Assembly: GCF_022179085.1 (NCBI RefSeq) | Contig: NZ_BPQE01000003.1 | Span: forward strand, 1-64,000 | DNA length: 64,000 nucleotides | DNA from: Methylobacterium aerolatum | GTDB taxonomy: Bacteria; Pseudomonadota; Alphaproteobacteria; Rhizobiales; Beijerinckiaceae | Direction of reading: 5' to 3' | Part shown: positions 53,471 to 64,000 of the stretch, piece by piece | Layout of the letters: each line of letters opens with the position of its first letter | Numbering within the stretch: position 1 is the stretch's first letter | Program-made: the position numbers and the translations under genes | Notes under the pieces: model-generated | Database searches by the model: none | Told to the model about the DNA's origin: nothing | The model's input: the letters and a program-made list of their open reading frames with translations, nothing else

Positions 53471-53869
53471 ATGCGCGTGGCACGGGGCCAGAACGCCTGC
53501 GGGGCGAAGACGGGGTGGTTCGCCCTCGCCGTCCGGCTGCTCGCGGTTTGGCTCGCCCTGGTCACCGCCCTGCCGCAGGCGGGGTTCGCCGCCGACCTCC
53601 ACCACCATCTGACCGGCCCGCACGCGGGTGAGGCGCAGGCGGGACACCCGCATCCGGGTCTCCGGACCATCGCTACCGATTCGGCCGCCTCGCAGGCCGC
53701 CGACCCGGGGCTCGTGACCCATCTGCATTGCGGCTGCCACAGCTTGGCCCCCGCGAGCGCGACCGCGCCGATCCTCGCGGATCCGCGTTCCCGGCCGCGC
53801 TATCGCCTCGCGGCCGTCTCCTGGCCCTCCACCGTCCCCGACCTGCATCCCCGGCCCCCGCGCGCCTGA
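53471..53869 (+). CDS. Small His-rich exported protein, metal-efflux associated
   Basis: 132 aa. A hydrophobic segment at about 16-41 (probable signal peptide, cut near F-A-A), then A-D-L-H-H-H-L-T-G-P-H, G-H-P-H-P-G and H-L-H-C-G-C-H-S, a likely metal-binding stretch with seven or more His and two Cys. It sits about 100 bases before the adaptor of an RND metal pump, so a periplasmic metal sensor or chaperone role is plausible. Not confirmed by any named family. Confidence 0.65.
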   Translation: MRVARGQNACGAKTGWFALAVRLLAVWLALVTALPQAGFAADLHHHLTGPHAGEAQAGHPHPGLRTIATDSAASQAADPGLVTHLHCGCHSLAPASATAPILADPRSRPRYRLAAVSWPSTVPDLHPRPPRA

Positions 53870-53968
53870 GCGGATCCCGGTCCCGCCCCCCGCGGGAGCC
53901 CTCCCTCATGCTCCTTCCGCCGAAAGGACCCGGACCGCCCACTGGGGCGCCGGGCCGAGCAGGTCGCC

Positions 53969-55273
53969 ATGCGCATTCTCCTTGTCCCCGCCCTCGTCGG
54001 GGCCGGCCTCCTCATGGGCGCCGCCCTCCCGTCCCTCACCGACCGCCTCCGCGATGCCCTCGCGGCGGGCGGCCTCGTCGCCGGGCCTCCGGCACACCGG
54101 GAGGCCGCGTTGTCGGCCCCGGCCGGAGGCGGCCATGCCCCGGTCCCTTCCCCCGGCGAGGCCTACGCCGGGCACCATGACGACGGGGAGGGCCACATCG
54201 TTATGTCGGCCGAGCAGATCGCCGCGCAGGACATCGCCGTGGCGTCGGCGGAGCCCGGCATCCTCGCCCGGCACATCCTCGTCCCCGGCACGATCGCGCC
54301 CGATGCCGACCGGGTGGCGCGGGTGCCCGCGCGGGTGGTCGGCACCGTTTCCGAGATGCGCAAGCGCCTCGGCGACCGGGTGAGCAAGGGCGAGGTCGTC
54401 GCCGTCCTCGACAGCCGCGAGGTGGCCGACGCCAAGAGCGAGTACCTCACTGCCCAGATCCAGGCGGACCTGCAGGGCATCAACTTCGCCCGGCAGCAGA
54501 AGCTCATCGCCTCCCAGGCGACCTCCGAGGCGATCTTCCAGAGCGCCCGCGCGGCGCATCTGGAGAACCAGCTCCGCCTCGACCTCGCCCGGCAGAAGCT
54601 CTCGGCCCTCGGCCTCGCCGCCGCCGACGTGGCGGCCGCGCAGAAGCGCGACGAGGCGAGCCCGACCACCTCGACCCTGCGCCAGTACGAACTGCGCGCG
54701 CCCGTCGAGGGGCAGATCGTGGAGCGCAAGGTCGATGTCGGCACCGCCGTCGGCAAGGAAGGCGAGCCCGCCGACCTCTATACCGTCGCGGACCTGTCGC
54801 AGGTGTGGATCGAGCTGTCGGTTCCCACCGCGATCCTCCCCGGCGTGAAGGAGGGGGCCGCCGTCGCCGTGCTGCCGGGGCGCGACGGGACCGCCCGACG
54901 GGCGGAAGGCCGGGTGATCTTCGTGAGCCCGCTCCTCAACCCCGACACGCGCGCCGCGCGGGTGGTGGTGGCCCTGCCGAACGGGGACGGCGCATGGCGG
55001 CCGGGCACCTACGTCACGGCGGAGATCGAGATCGGGCGCGATCCCGTGGCGGTGCGGGTGCCGAAGGCCGCCCTCCAGACCGTCGAGGGCAGGACGGTCG
55101 TCTTCGTGCGCACGGAGGAGGGCTTCGAGAAGCGCGAGGTGGACCTCGGGCGCGCGGACGACGAAGCGGTGGAGATCGTGTCCGGCCTCAAGGCCGGCGA
55201 GGCGATCGTGGTCGCCAACTCCTTCCTCCTCAAGGCCGAGCTCGGAAAGAGCGACGCCGGCCACGACCATTGA
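53969..55273 (+). CDS. RND efflux periplasmic adaptor (CzcB/CusB type)
   Basis: 434 aa. Membrane-fusion protein: N-terminal anchor (residues 1-20), a His-rich stretch G-H-H-D-D-G-E-G-H near 68-76, the lipoyl-like halves (P-A-R-V-V-G-T-V-S and L-R-A-P-V-E-G-Q-I-V), a coiled-coil hairpin between them, and the beta-barrel domain. The C-terminus G-H-D-H is also His-rich. These point to a heavy-metal substrate such as cobalt, zinc, cadmium or copper. Pump gene follows after 10 bases; no outer-membrane channel gene is beside it. Confidence 0.9.
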   Translation: MRILLVPALVGAGLLMGAALPSLTDRLRDALAAGGLVAGPPAHREAALSAPAGGGHAPVPSPGEAYAGHHDDGEGHIVMSAEQIAAQDIAVASAEPGILARHILVPGTIAPDADRVARVPARVVGTVSEMRKRLGDRVSKGEVVAVLDSREVADAKSEYLTAQIQADLQGINFARQQKLIASQATSEAIFQSARAAHLENQLRLDLARQKLSALGLAAADVAAAQKRDEASPTTSTLRQYELRAPVEGQIVERKVDVGTAVGKEGEPADLYTVADLSQVWIELSVPTAILPGVKEGAAVAVLPGRDGTARRAEGRVIFVSPLLNPDTRAARVVVALPNGDGAWRPGTYVTAEIEIGRDPVAVRVPKAALQTVEGRTVVFVRTEEGFEKREVDLGRADDEAVEIVSGLKAGEAIVVANSFLLKAELGKSDAGHDH

Positions 55274-55283
55274 GGGGGCGACC

Positions 55284-58481
<3,198 letters not shown>

Positions 58482-58614
58482 GGGAGGGGCCGTGTCCCCG
58501 GTGGGGCTCGCCGGAACCGGCGGCTCCGCCCCGTCGCGATGGCCCTTGCGGGTCGTCGCCCGCTTGAGCCCCCGCCCGGTGGCTGCTAGCTATCGCGGGC
58601 CCACAGGCGACGCG

Positions 58615-58689
<75 letters not shown>

Positions 58690-58708
58690 GTCCCCCCGCC
58701 AACCGACG

Positions 58709-59052
58709 TCAATCCGTCAGGGCGGACAGCATCCGGTCGGCGCGTGCCAACCGATCCTCGTTGAGGCGCGAGGGCTTGGCGTGGATTTTCGCCAGCATGC
58801 GCGTTCGCTCGCTGCCATCCGACATCGTCGGCGTCAGGCCGAACAGCACTTGCTCGGGAATGCCGAAGCTCCCCGCCAGACGCTGGATCGTGTCGGAGGA
58901 CGGCGCGGCGGCGCCCCACTCGATCTTGCTGATCATCTCGGTCGAGAGGTCCACCCGCACGGTAAGCTCCGCCTGCGTCAGGCGCTTGGCCGTCCGGTGA
59001 TGGCGTCGATTCGTTCCGAACGGTCGGGCAGGTTTGTACGCCGCGCGTGCAA
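58709..59052 (-). pseudogene. XRE-type regulator, frameshifted
   Basis: The C-terminal part, L-T-Q-A-E-L-T-V-R-V-D-L-S-T-E-M-I-S-K-I-E and onward to L-S-A-L-T-D, is a clear helix-turn-helix regulator of about 83 aa or more. The expected N-terminus, N-L-P-D-R-S-E-R-I-D-A-I-T-G, lies just upstream but in another frame that hits a stop. About 20 bases seem to be missing between them. The intact piece lacks a good start codon other than an internal GTG. Most likely a decayed gene next to the tRNA. Confidence 0.55.
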
Positions 59053-59074
59053 TGATCCTGCACTTCCGCTGCGG

Positions 59075-59240
59075 TAAGAAGCGAAAGTCTGCCGCGTCTC
59101 GATCAGCGCCGACAGCGCCTCGGCTTCGGCCGCGTGACGTTCCCCTCGGCGAATGCTCGCCCCAGCGCGGCCGTCACCGCGGGCAGCGCGGCGCGTGGCG
59201 CATCCTCCGCCTGTCAGCGGAGCGCATCGGCATAGTCCAT
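59075..59240 (-). pseudogene. Remnant of a plasmid-type HTH protein
   Basis: An ATG at 59240 opens M-D-Y-A-D-A-L-R, then a stop, then A-L-P-A-V-T-A-A-L-G-R-A-F-A-E-G-N-V-T; a frameshift leads to A-A-E-A-E-A-L-S-A-L-I-E-T-R. Joined, these resemble the N-terminus of helix-turn-helix proteins on plasmids and islands of Methylobacterium-type bacteria. The rest of the gene is gone. Based on memory of the family, so moderate confidence. Confidence 0.4.
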
Positions 59241-59594
59241 CGTTCACGGTCCCTCGCGGGCCGCGGTCGAGGGTCCCGGCACGACTTCCCTGTTGCCGGA
59301 ATTGCCGTTCCGGCTTGATTTCCGGGGGGAGGTCATGGCTTGTGAGGGGAAGTCACTCGCGCCTCACAGGCCTCAGCTTTTCGACAGCCTCGACCTTGCC
59401 GGGTCGGGGCTGTTGTCGTTTCAGGGTCTATCTCGCGGCGACGGTCCTGATGGTAGCCGACGACTCGCCGAGGCGAGCGCGGCCGTGATTTCCCCTGTCG
59501 GCTGGGGGCGGTGGTTTAGTCAACGTCAGGGTATGTTAGGCGTGGCGGAACCGGCCAAGATGCCCGGCGGCCACCGCACGCGCTCGGATACCAC
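59241..59594. other. Intergenic region, no gene seen
   Basis: 354 bases between the remnant and the DUF4239 gene. Frames here are short and Arg/Ser-rich. Presumably holds the DUF4239 promoter; nothing else recognised. Confidence 0.4.
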
Positions 59595-60386
59595 ATGCTC
59601 CTCGGTCTCTGGCTCGATCAGCCAATCTGGCTGATGTTCACCCTGTTGGCTCTACCGTTCGCCGGGGTCGTCGTTACCGTCTGCATTCTGACCAACCTCC
59701 GCTGGACCCGTCCAGCAGTCTTATGGGCTGGGACGGGCATAGTGCCCGCCTACTTCACCGCCATTTCAACCCTGCTAGCCCTCCTCACTGGCTTCGTGGC
59801 CAGCGATGCCTGGGAACGGCAGCGGCAAGCCGCACGCGTAGTGCAGGCGGAGCGGGTCAATGCACGCGGCGTCTATGATCTCAGCCTTGCGTCGGCCTCA
59901 GACATGAGCGGGATCCGTGCTGCTCTGTCGAGCTATCTTGATGCACTGATCAAGGACGAGTGGCCCCGAATGTCCGAGGGTGCTTACTCGAACGGGGCCG
60001 GCCAAGCGTTGAGCCATTTATTGGAGAAAGTCGCTGACCCCACGATCAGCGCAGAGGCCGGCACCGCTACCCACGCTGCCCTGCTGGGAGCCGTCATGGC
60101 CCTGCGCGCGGCGCGCGGCGAGCGCTTGGCCTTAGCTGATGCCAAGAGCGACGAAAGCAAATGGGTGACGCTGCTTGTGCTCGCTGGCCTCACCCTCGTG
60201 GCCATCGGCCTCGTTCACATCGAGCAACCGCGGGCGCAGGCCACAACCATGATCATGTTTTCCGTGGCGATGATTACAACGCTTGGAGTGATCGCGATCC
60301 ACGAGCGGCCCTTCGACGGCCCGATGGCCGTCAGCGCCGCTCCGCTTCAGCAGGCCCGCAGTGTGATGTTTCCTGGCGCTCTCTGA
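59595..60386 (+). CDS. DUF4239 (bestrophin-like) membrane protein
   Basis: 263 aa. Two N-terminal helices (about 10-32 and 44-66) and two C-terminal ones (about 190-208 and 216-234) around a cytosolic helical domain. A-I-S-T-L-L-A-L-L-T-G-F-V-A-S-D-A-W-E-R and Q-A-A-R-V-V-Q-A-E match the DUF4239 family. Possible channel-like role by distant likeness to bestrophins; not proven. Lower GC than the core genes. Confidence 0.75.
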   Translation: MLLGLWLDQPIWLMFTLLALPFAGVVVTVCILTNLRWTRPAVLWAGTGIVPAYFTAISTLLALLTGFVASDAWERQRQAARVVQAERVNARGVYDLSLASASDMSGIRAALSSYLDALIKDEWPRMSEGAYSNGAGQALSHLLEKVADPTISAEAGTATHAALLGAVMALRAARGERLALADAKSDESKWVTLLVLAGLTLVAIGLVHIEQPRAQATTMIMFSVAMITTLGVIAIHERPFDGPMAVSAAPLQQARSVMFPGAL

Positions 60387-60413
60387 GCCACGCACTTCTC
60401 GTCTGTCCGATGA

Positions 60414-60575
60414 TTAGATCGAGGCGGAGTGCGACAACTGTAGTCTGGCTCGCACCTGCACGACGTGCGGGGGCGCCTCGATGTCGAGGAACGCTGCGAT
60501 CTCCCCGTGGACGGCGAGCCAGCGCCCGGCGAGGCGCCGTGCCGGGCGGAAGGGGGTCTGAATCGCTGTCGGCAT
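60414..60575 (-). CDS. Possible small protein, second of a pair
   Basis: 53 aa, start coupled to the gene upstream by TGATG. M-P-T-A-I-Q-T-P-F-R-P-A-R-R-L-A and W-L-A-V-H-G-E-I-A-A-F-L-D-I-E. Protein-like composition but very short; no family known to me. Confidence 0.35.
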   Translation of the reverse strand: MPTAIQTPFRPARRLAGRWLAVHGEIAAFLDIEAPPHVVQVRARLQLSHSASI

Positions 60576-60754
60576 CACGCAGCACCTACGAGGGCGAGGA
60601 TGGCGCAACCGGCGGCCGCTACGACGTTGCCGGCGCCGCGCCAGGGCAGCGGAATGGGCTCGGCCTGGAGGCCAGGGACGTCGACCTCCTCGCACCTGCT
60701 ATCGGGTAGCGAAGGCTCAGCCAGCACAGCCGTTTCCCGCGCTTGGTCGACCAC
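60575..60754 (-). CDS. Possible small membrane-anchored peptide
   Basis: About 59 aa if a GTG at 60754 is used; the same frame stays open a little further upstream without an ATG. The C-terminal hydrophobic segment (N-V-V-A-A-A-G-C-A-I-L-A-L-V-G) could be a tail anchor. The stop overlaps the start of the next small ORF, which supports both. Weak evidence otherwise. Confidence 0.35.
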   Translation of the reverse strand: MVDQARETAVLAEPSLPDSRCEEVDVPGLQAEPIPLPWRGAGNVVAAAGCAILALVGAA

Positions 60755-61024
60755 CGAAACGGGCGCGGTTTGAGCCTCAGCCTCGCGCGCGCCTGCGCGA
60801 GAGTAGTCCCATTACCCTTTTGCGTGCGCCGCCTGCTCGGCATGGTTTGGCATCGCGGTGGGGTGAAGTTCGGTCCCGTTGCCACCCTTCCGGTGGTCCA
60901 GCGCGGGCATGATCTTCTCGGCGGCGTCCGGCGCGGTCTGCGCGGCGTCTTCAAGGTGGGTTCTGCGGTCGAGGCCCGCGAGCGGCGGGGGTGCGGATGG
61001 CGGAGGACTGCACGGTCGCCCCCC

Positions 61025-61372
61025 TCAGAGCTTGGCGGCGTGGCGGGCCACGTGGGCGGCCTGCCAAGCGGCGCGGAGGTAGACCGACATGGCCTCGGCC
61101 CAGGTGCCGCCGTAGCGGTTCTGATGGTTGCGGGCGGCGTCGGCGGCGAGCGACATGATGGCTGAGCGGTTGAACTGGCCGGCGACGAAAAGCGGCGTCC
61201 TGCGGAAGCCGGCGAAGGCCGAGATGCGGTTGCGGGCGATGACGAAGCCGGGGACGACCGGGGCGCGCTGGCCGGAGAGGGCGCGGCCCCAGTAAATCGG
61301 TCGGCGGTTGGATATCGAGCGACTGCCATAACCATCAGATTGGATATGAGAGTTACCGAGTGTTGTTTGCGG
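61025..61372 (-). pseudogene. Protein-like open frame lacking a start codon
   Basis: 115 codons from just after an upstream stop (61373-61375) to a TGA. I-Q-S-D-G-Y-G-S-R-S, R-R-P-I-Y-W-G-R-A-L-S-G-Q, and F-N-R-S-A-I-M-S-L-A-A-D-A-A-R look like genuine protein sequence. No ATG, GTG or TTG is placed near its beginning; the first Met is late. Either a fragment of a broken gene or use of a rare start. No family named. Confidence 0.35.
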
Positions 61373-61423
61373 TTAAGCCTGAAATGGTCATGATAGCAAA
61401 ATTATTCGGTTTCGGATCAAGTC

Positions 61424-61669
61424 ATGCTGTCGATAGGCAACCAGCTGAAGGCCGTGAGGGCACTTGCCGGAGTGGAGCAGTTGGTCCTGACGGAAGCGTC
61501 CGATGTCAGCATCGGCACGATCCGGAATATGGAAGCGTGCGGCCCTGATGTGCTCAAAAGCAGTCTGAAAACCATCTCGATGGTTCAGCGCGCCCTCGAA
61601 GCCGCTGGCATCGAGTTCACCAACGGCGGCGAGCCAGGCGTGAAGCCGCGTCGGAGGAACCCTGCATGA
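61424..61669 (+). CDS. XRE-type helix-turn-helix regulator
   Basis: 81 aa. I-G-N-Q-L-K-A-V-R-A-L-A-G at the N-terminus, V-S-I-G-T-I-R-N-M-E as the recognition helix region, and the common tail A-G-I-E-F-T-N-G-G-E-P-G-V-K. These tiny regulators are frequent in Rhizobiales islands. It precedes the LuxR gene by 21 bases, so the two may be cotranscribed. Confidence 0.8.
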   Translation: MLSIGNQLKAVRALAGVEQLVLTEASDVSIGTIRNMEACGPDVLKSSLKTISMVQRALEAAGIEFTNGGEPGVKPRRRNPA

Positions 61670-61690
61670 GGCGTTATCGGGCTGCCAATT

Positions 61691-62794
61691 ATGTCTGACC
61701 AGGAAGGGGATCTTGTAGATCGCATCTACGAAGCTGCAGTCCTTCCTGAGCTTTGGCCTGACGTTCTTACCACTCTTGCGAATTACGGCGGAGCGGACGC
61801 AGCTGTATTATTTGCAGAAAGTCTGGATGTATCTCAGCTTGTAACAACGGCAAATTTTTCGGACACCATGCGGGATTATATATCTCAAGGCTGGTTCAAT
61901 CGTACCGACAGAACAAAGCGCTTACTAGCCAAAAAACACGCAGGATTTGTCACAGATCTGGATATTTATACCACTGACGAGTTTGCTCGTGAACCAGTGT
62001 TTCAAGAATTCTTCAATCCCCGTGGTTTTGGAACGGGAGCCGCTAGCGTCATCAAGGTTCCTACTGGAGATCGGCTCATCTTCGATGTCGAGCGCTCTCT
62101 TGAGCGGGGGCCTTTCCCAGCCGATGCCGTCAGTCGATTAGATGGTATGCGACCCCACCTCGCTCGTGCCGCCATGATGGCTGCGCGCATGCGTTTGCAA
62201 ACCGTTCGAGCTGCCGCTCAAGCGCTGGAGATTGTCGGGCTCGCAGCAGTGGTCTTGGGGCGAAAAGGCCGGCCCCTGGCGATGAACCGGATGTGCGAAA
62301 GGCTGCTCGGTGATCAGGTTCTTGACGGAGCCCGCTTTGCCCTCACCGATCCGGCCGCTGATGCCCTTTTATCGAACGCGCTGATCGAACTCTCCTATCG
62401 AGCGAGCGTCGCGCCGCGATCTATCCCCCTTGCCGCTCGCGGGGATCAGGTTCCTACGGTCCTACATCTGCTACCGATCCGCCGATCGGCTATCGACCTA
62501 TTCGTATCAGCAGAAGCAATCGCGGTACTTACACCTTTGACGACGTCGCATGCGCCGGACTTGTCAGTCCTTGAAGGCCTCTTCGACCTAACAGCTGCCG
62601 AGGCACGCGTTGCCCGAGGAATTGTAAGCGGCAGCACGGTGGCTGACTTATCGCTGAGTTTTGGTACCTCTTCTGCGACTGTAAGATCACAATTGAAGTC
62701 TGTAATGTCGAAGACGGGCGTATCGCGGCAGGCGGAGTTAGTTAAGCTTCTTGCCGGCTCTACTCTACCGACCCCGCCGATGACAAAAACATGA
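61691..62794 (+). CDS. LuxR-family transcriptional regulator
   Basis: 367 aa. The C-terminal 60-70 residues are a LuxR helix-turn-helix: F-D-L-T-A-A-E-A-R-V-A-R-G-I, then S-S-A-T-V-R-S-Q-L-K-S-V-M-S-K-T-G and Q-A-E-L-V-K-L-L. The first 200 residues form a sensor-like region I cannot assign, followed by a PAS-like stretch. No autoinducer-synthase gene is nearby. AT-richer than the core genome, in keeping with an island. Confidence 0.88.
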   Translation: MSDQEGDLVDRIYEAAVLPELWPDVLTTLANYGGADAAVLFAESLDVSQLVTTANFSDTMRDYISQGWFNRTDRTKRLLAKKHAGFVTDLDIYTTDEFAREPVFQEFFNPRGFGTGAASVIKVPTGDRLIFDVERSLERGPFPADAVSRLDGMRPHLARAAMMAARMRLQTVRAAAQALEIVGLAAVVLGRKGRPLAMNRMCERLLGDQVLDGARFALTDPAADALLSNALIELSYRASVAPRSIPLAARGDQVPTVLHLLPIRRSAIDLFVSAEAIAVLTPLTTSHAPDLSVLEGLFDLTAAEARVARGIVSGSTVADLSLSFGTSSATVRSQLKSVMSKTGVSRQAELVKLLAGSTLPTPPMTKT

Positions 62795-62882
62795 AGGTTG
62801 CCCTCCGTTTCGACGTCACCTGCGTGAAAATCAATCCCGAGAACGGGGGCGGGGCCGGGATCCGGTTCCGGGAGCGGAAGGC

Positions 62883-63074
62883 GTGGGCGCTGAGGGCCAG
62901 ATTCCGGCCCGCAAGCTCGTCACGAATGAGCGGACGAAGCTGACGGCGACCTGTCTCAATCCGGCGGCCGGGGGCCTCCTCACGGCTGGCGTCGTCGCGC
63001 CTCTCGTCGCGGCCGTGTTCGGCCTTGGCACCGGTCCGCACCTGTCGGCGTTGACGCTCGCGCTAGTGCAGTGA
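62883..63074 (+). CDS. Possible small membrane protein
   Basis: 63 aa from a GTG. L-V-T-N-E-R-T-K-L-T-A-T-C-L-N is followed by a hydrophobic helix G-L-L-T-A-G-V-V-A-P-L-V-A-A-V-F-G. The pattern of N-E-R-T-K-L plus one or two helices is seen in other small hypothetical proteins. No ATG start, so moderate to low confidence. Confidence 0.45.
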   Translation: MGAEGQIPARKLVTNERTKLTATCLNPAAGGLLTAGVVAPLVAAVFGLGTGPHLSALTLALVQ

Positions 63075-63290
63075 CGCACCCACTTCGTTCATGCGAGTCT
63101 GCACTAGCTAATTGTCTTTGCATCAATTTCTCCAGTCTCGGCTGTCGCCTCCGAGTGGATCGATGCGCTAGGCATCGCGATCTTTCACGCAGCAAGCGGT
63201 TTCCGGCACCTCGCGGCCCGCACGGTCCTGAAAGGTCTCACGCCATGACGGACATTCAGATCGTCGCCTTCATCGTCTCATTGCCGCTCG

Positions 63291-63488
63291 CTACTGTACC
63301 AGCCCGGCCGCCGACAGGATCTCCCGCCGGGTCGCAAGGCCGATCAGCTCCTCGTCGGTCAACTCGGAATCGCCGATCCTCCACGTCTTAAGATCGTCCC
63401 CGGAAGAGCGCACCGGCCAGCAGAGGGCGAGCAGGTCTTCGGCGGCGTCCCGCGCGGCCATGGCGCTGTCACGGTCGGTGGCGTCCAT
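63291..63488 (-). CDS. Small hypothetical protein
   Basis: 65 aa from the ATG at 63488; the upstream part of the frame is Arg/Cys-rich and rejected. M-D-A-T-D-R-D-S-A-M-A-A-R-D-A-A-E-D-L-L and L-K-T-W-R-I-G-D-S-E-L-T-D-E-E-L-I look protein-like. No family named. Cytoplasmic by composition. Confidence 0.45.
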   Translation of the reverse strand: MDATDRDSAMAARDAAEDLLALCWPVRSSGDDLKTWRIGDSELTDEELIGLATRREILSAAGLVQ

Positions 63489-63692
63489 TCCCGGGAGACA
63501 GGGCGCTCGCGCCGCAGACCGTCTTGTACGTCCGCAAAATGGAAGCCGCATGCGTCTCAGATCGTGTTCTGCGCAACTATCCCTGCGTTTGACGATAAAG
63601 ATCCCGATTTGATCCGGGTAAATTTGGCAATTGTACACAAAGCCGTGAGAAGATACGATATCTGGCAAATTATTATTGTCGGAAGGTTGAAT

Positions 63693-64000
63693 ATGATCTT
63701 GAGCAAGATCATCGAGGGAGTCGATCTTTTACCGCAGGTCGTACACAGTGATCCGCGCGGAAATCTTATTTCATTTGAAGAATTTGGTAATGTACCTTTT
63801 TATCCAAAGCGCGTATTTGTAATCACTGTCGATCATTCAGGGCCTGATCGCGGTGGTCACGCAAATTCCTGCGACGAATTAATCAGCGTCGTCAGTGGTG
63901 CGGTTACTGTCGAAGTCGATAATGGCTACCATCGTCGGTCAGTACGGCTAGAAAGCAACAACGAGGCACTATGGATTAGAGCAGGAATACTTATCGTACT
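63693..64000 (+). CDS. WxcM/FdtA-like sugar ketoisomerase, partial
   Basis: Runs off the right edge; 102 codons are visible from the ATG at 63693, which has GGAAGG 7 bases upstream. D-P-R-G-N-L-I-S-F-E-E, F-Y-P-K-R-V-F-V-I-T-V, D-R-G-G-H-A-N-S and V-S-G-A-V-T-V-E-V-D-N-G form a cupin of the WxcM C-terminal/FdtA/QdtA type. These isomerise dTDP-4-keto-6-deoxyglucose to 3-keto sugars for 3-amino sugars in surface polysaccharides. AT-rich codon use unlike the core genome. Confidence 0.75.
   Translation, partial: MILSKIIEGVDLLPQVVHSDPRGNLISFEEFGNVPFYPKRVFVITVDHSGPDRGGHANSCDELISVVSGAVTVEVDNGYHRRSVRLESNNEALWIRAGILIV

Noticed and set aside
60743-61165. Plus-strand 140-codon frame
   Set aside because: Arg/Gly-rich without motifs, and opposite the protein-like minus-strand frame at 61025-61372.

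Overview
The window is high-GC (about 70%) chromosome of an alphaproteobacterium of the Methylobacterium/Methylorubrum type. The gene content fits: a lanmodulin-like EF-hand protein, a MoxR/Bat cluster, hemE-hemJ, hisG-hisZ, ispG, a PPDK/PEPS regulatory protein, a valine-degradation cluster, and small REP-like palindromes between genes. The species call is an inference from protein style; no rRNA lies in the window.

Layout. 0-6.4 kb: xseB, a tyrosine phosphatase, a metallophosphoesterase, rplY with strong terminators, pdxH, a surface-antigen lipoprotein and an NlpC/P60 hydrolase. 6.4-15.3 kb: MgtC, then a one-direction run moxR-DUF58-DUF4381-VWA-VWA-TPR-BatD, followed by a secreted four-EF-hand protein with the exact loop spacing I recall for lanmodulin. 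15.3-23 kb: a conserved hypothetical, a fluoride riboswitch with crcB, the PPDK regulator, hemE-hemJ, an LprI-like protein, vapBC and hisZ-hisG. 23-29.2 kb: SDR, beta-propeller-like protein, Nudix, TIGR02301, ygfZ, tag and an HD hydrolase in short operons. 29.4-32.2 kb: a two-subunit Tat-exported molybdenum hydroxylase. 32.3-33.5 kb: an AT-rich islet with a decayed, possibly toxin/immunity-related pair and a 23-bp tandem repeat. 33.5-37.2 kb: kup and ispG.

37.4-46.1 kb: a valine/branched-acid catabolic cluster (divergent LysR, mmsA, isobutyryl-CoA dehydrogenase, 3-hydroxyisobutyryl-CoA hydrolase, mmsB, enoyl-CoA hydratase, acyl-CoA synthetase). 46.2-53.3 kb: dps, L,D-transpeptidase, GH10 xylanase, SDR, zwf and tRNA-Arg(TCT). 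53.4-58.5 kb: a heavy-metal RND efflux operon (His-rich small protein, adaptor, pump). From tRNA-Thr(TGT) at 58.6 kb to the window end the sequence changes character: broken regulators, small ORFs without relatives I can name, a LuxR regulator, falling GC, and at the edge the start of a WxcM/FdtA-type sugar isomerase gene. This looks like the left end of a tRNA-associated island leading to a surface-polysaccharide locus.

The most interesting element is the MoxR/Bat-type operon followed by the lanmodulin-like protein. It recalls the mxaRSACKLD maturation genes of methanol dehydrogenase and suggests a metal-handling module; that link is a hypothesis.
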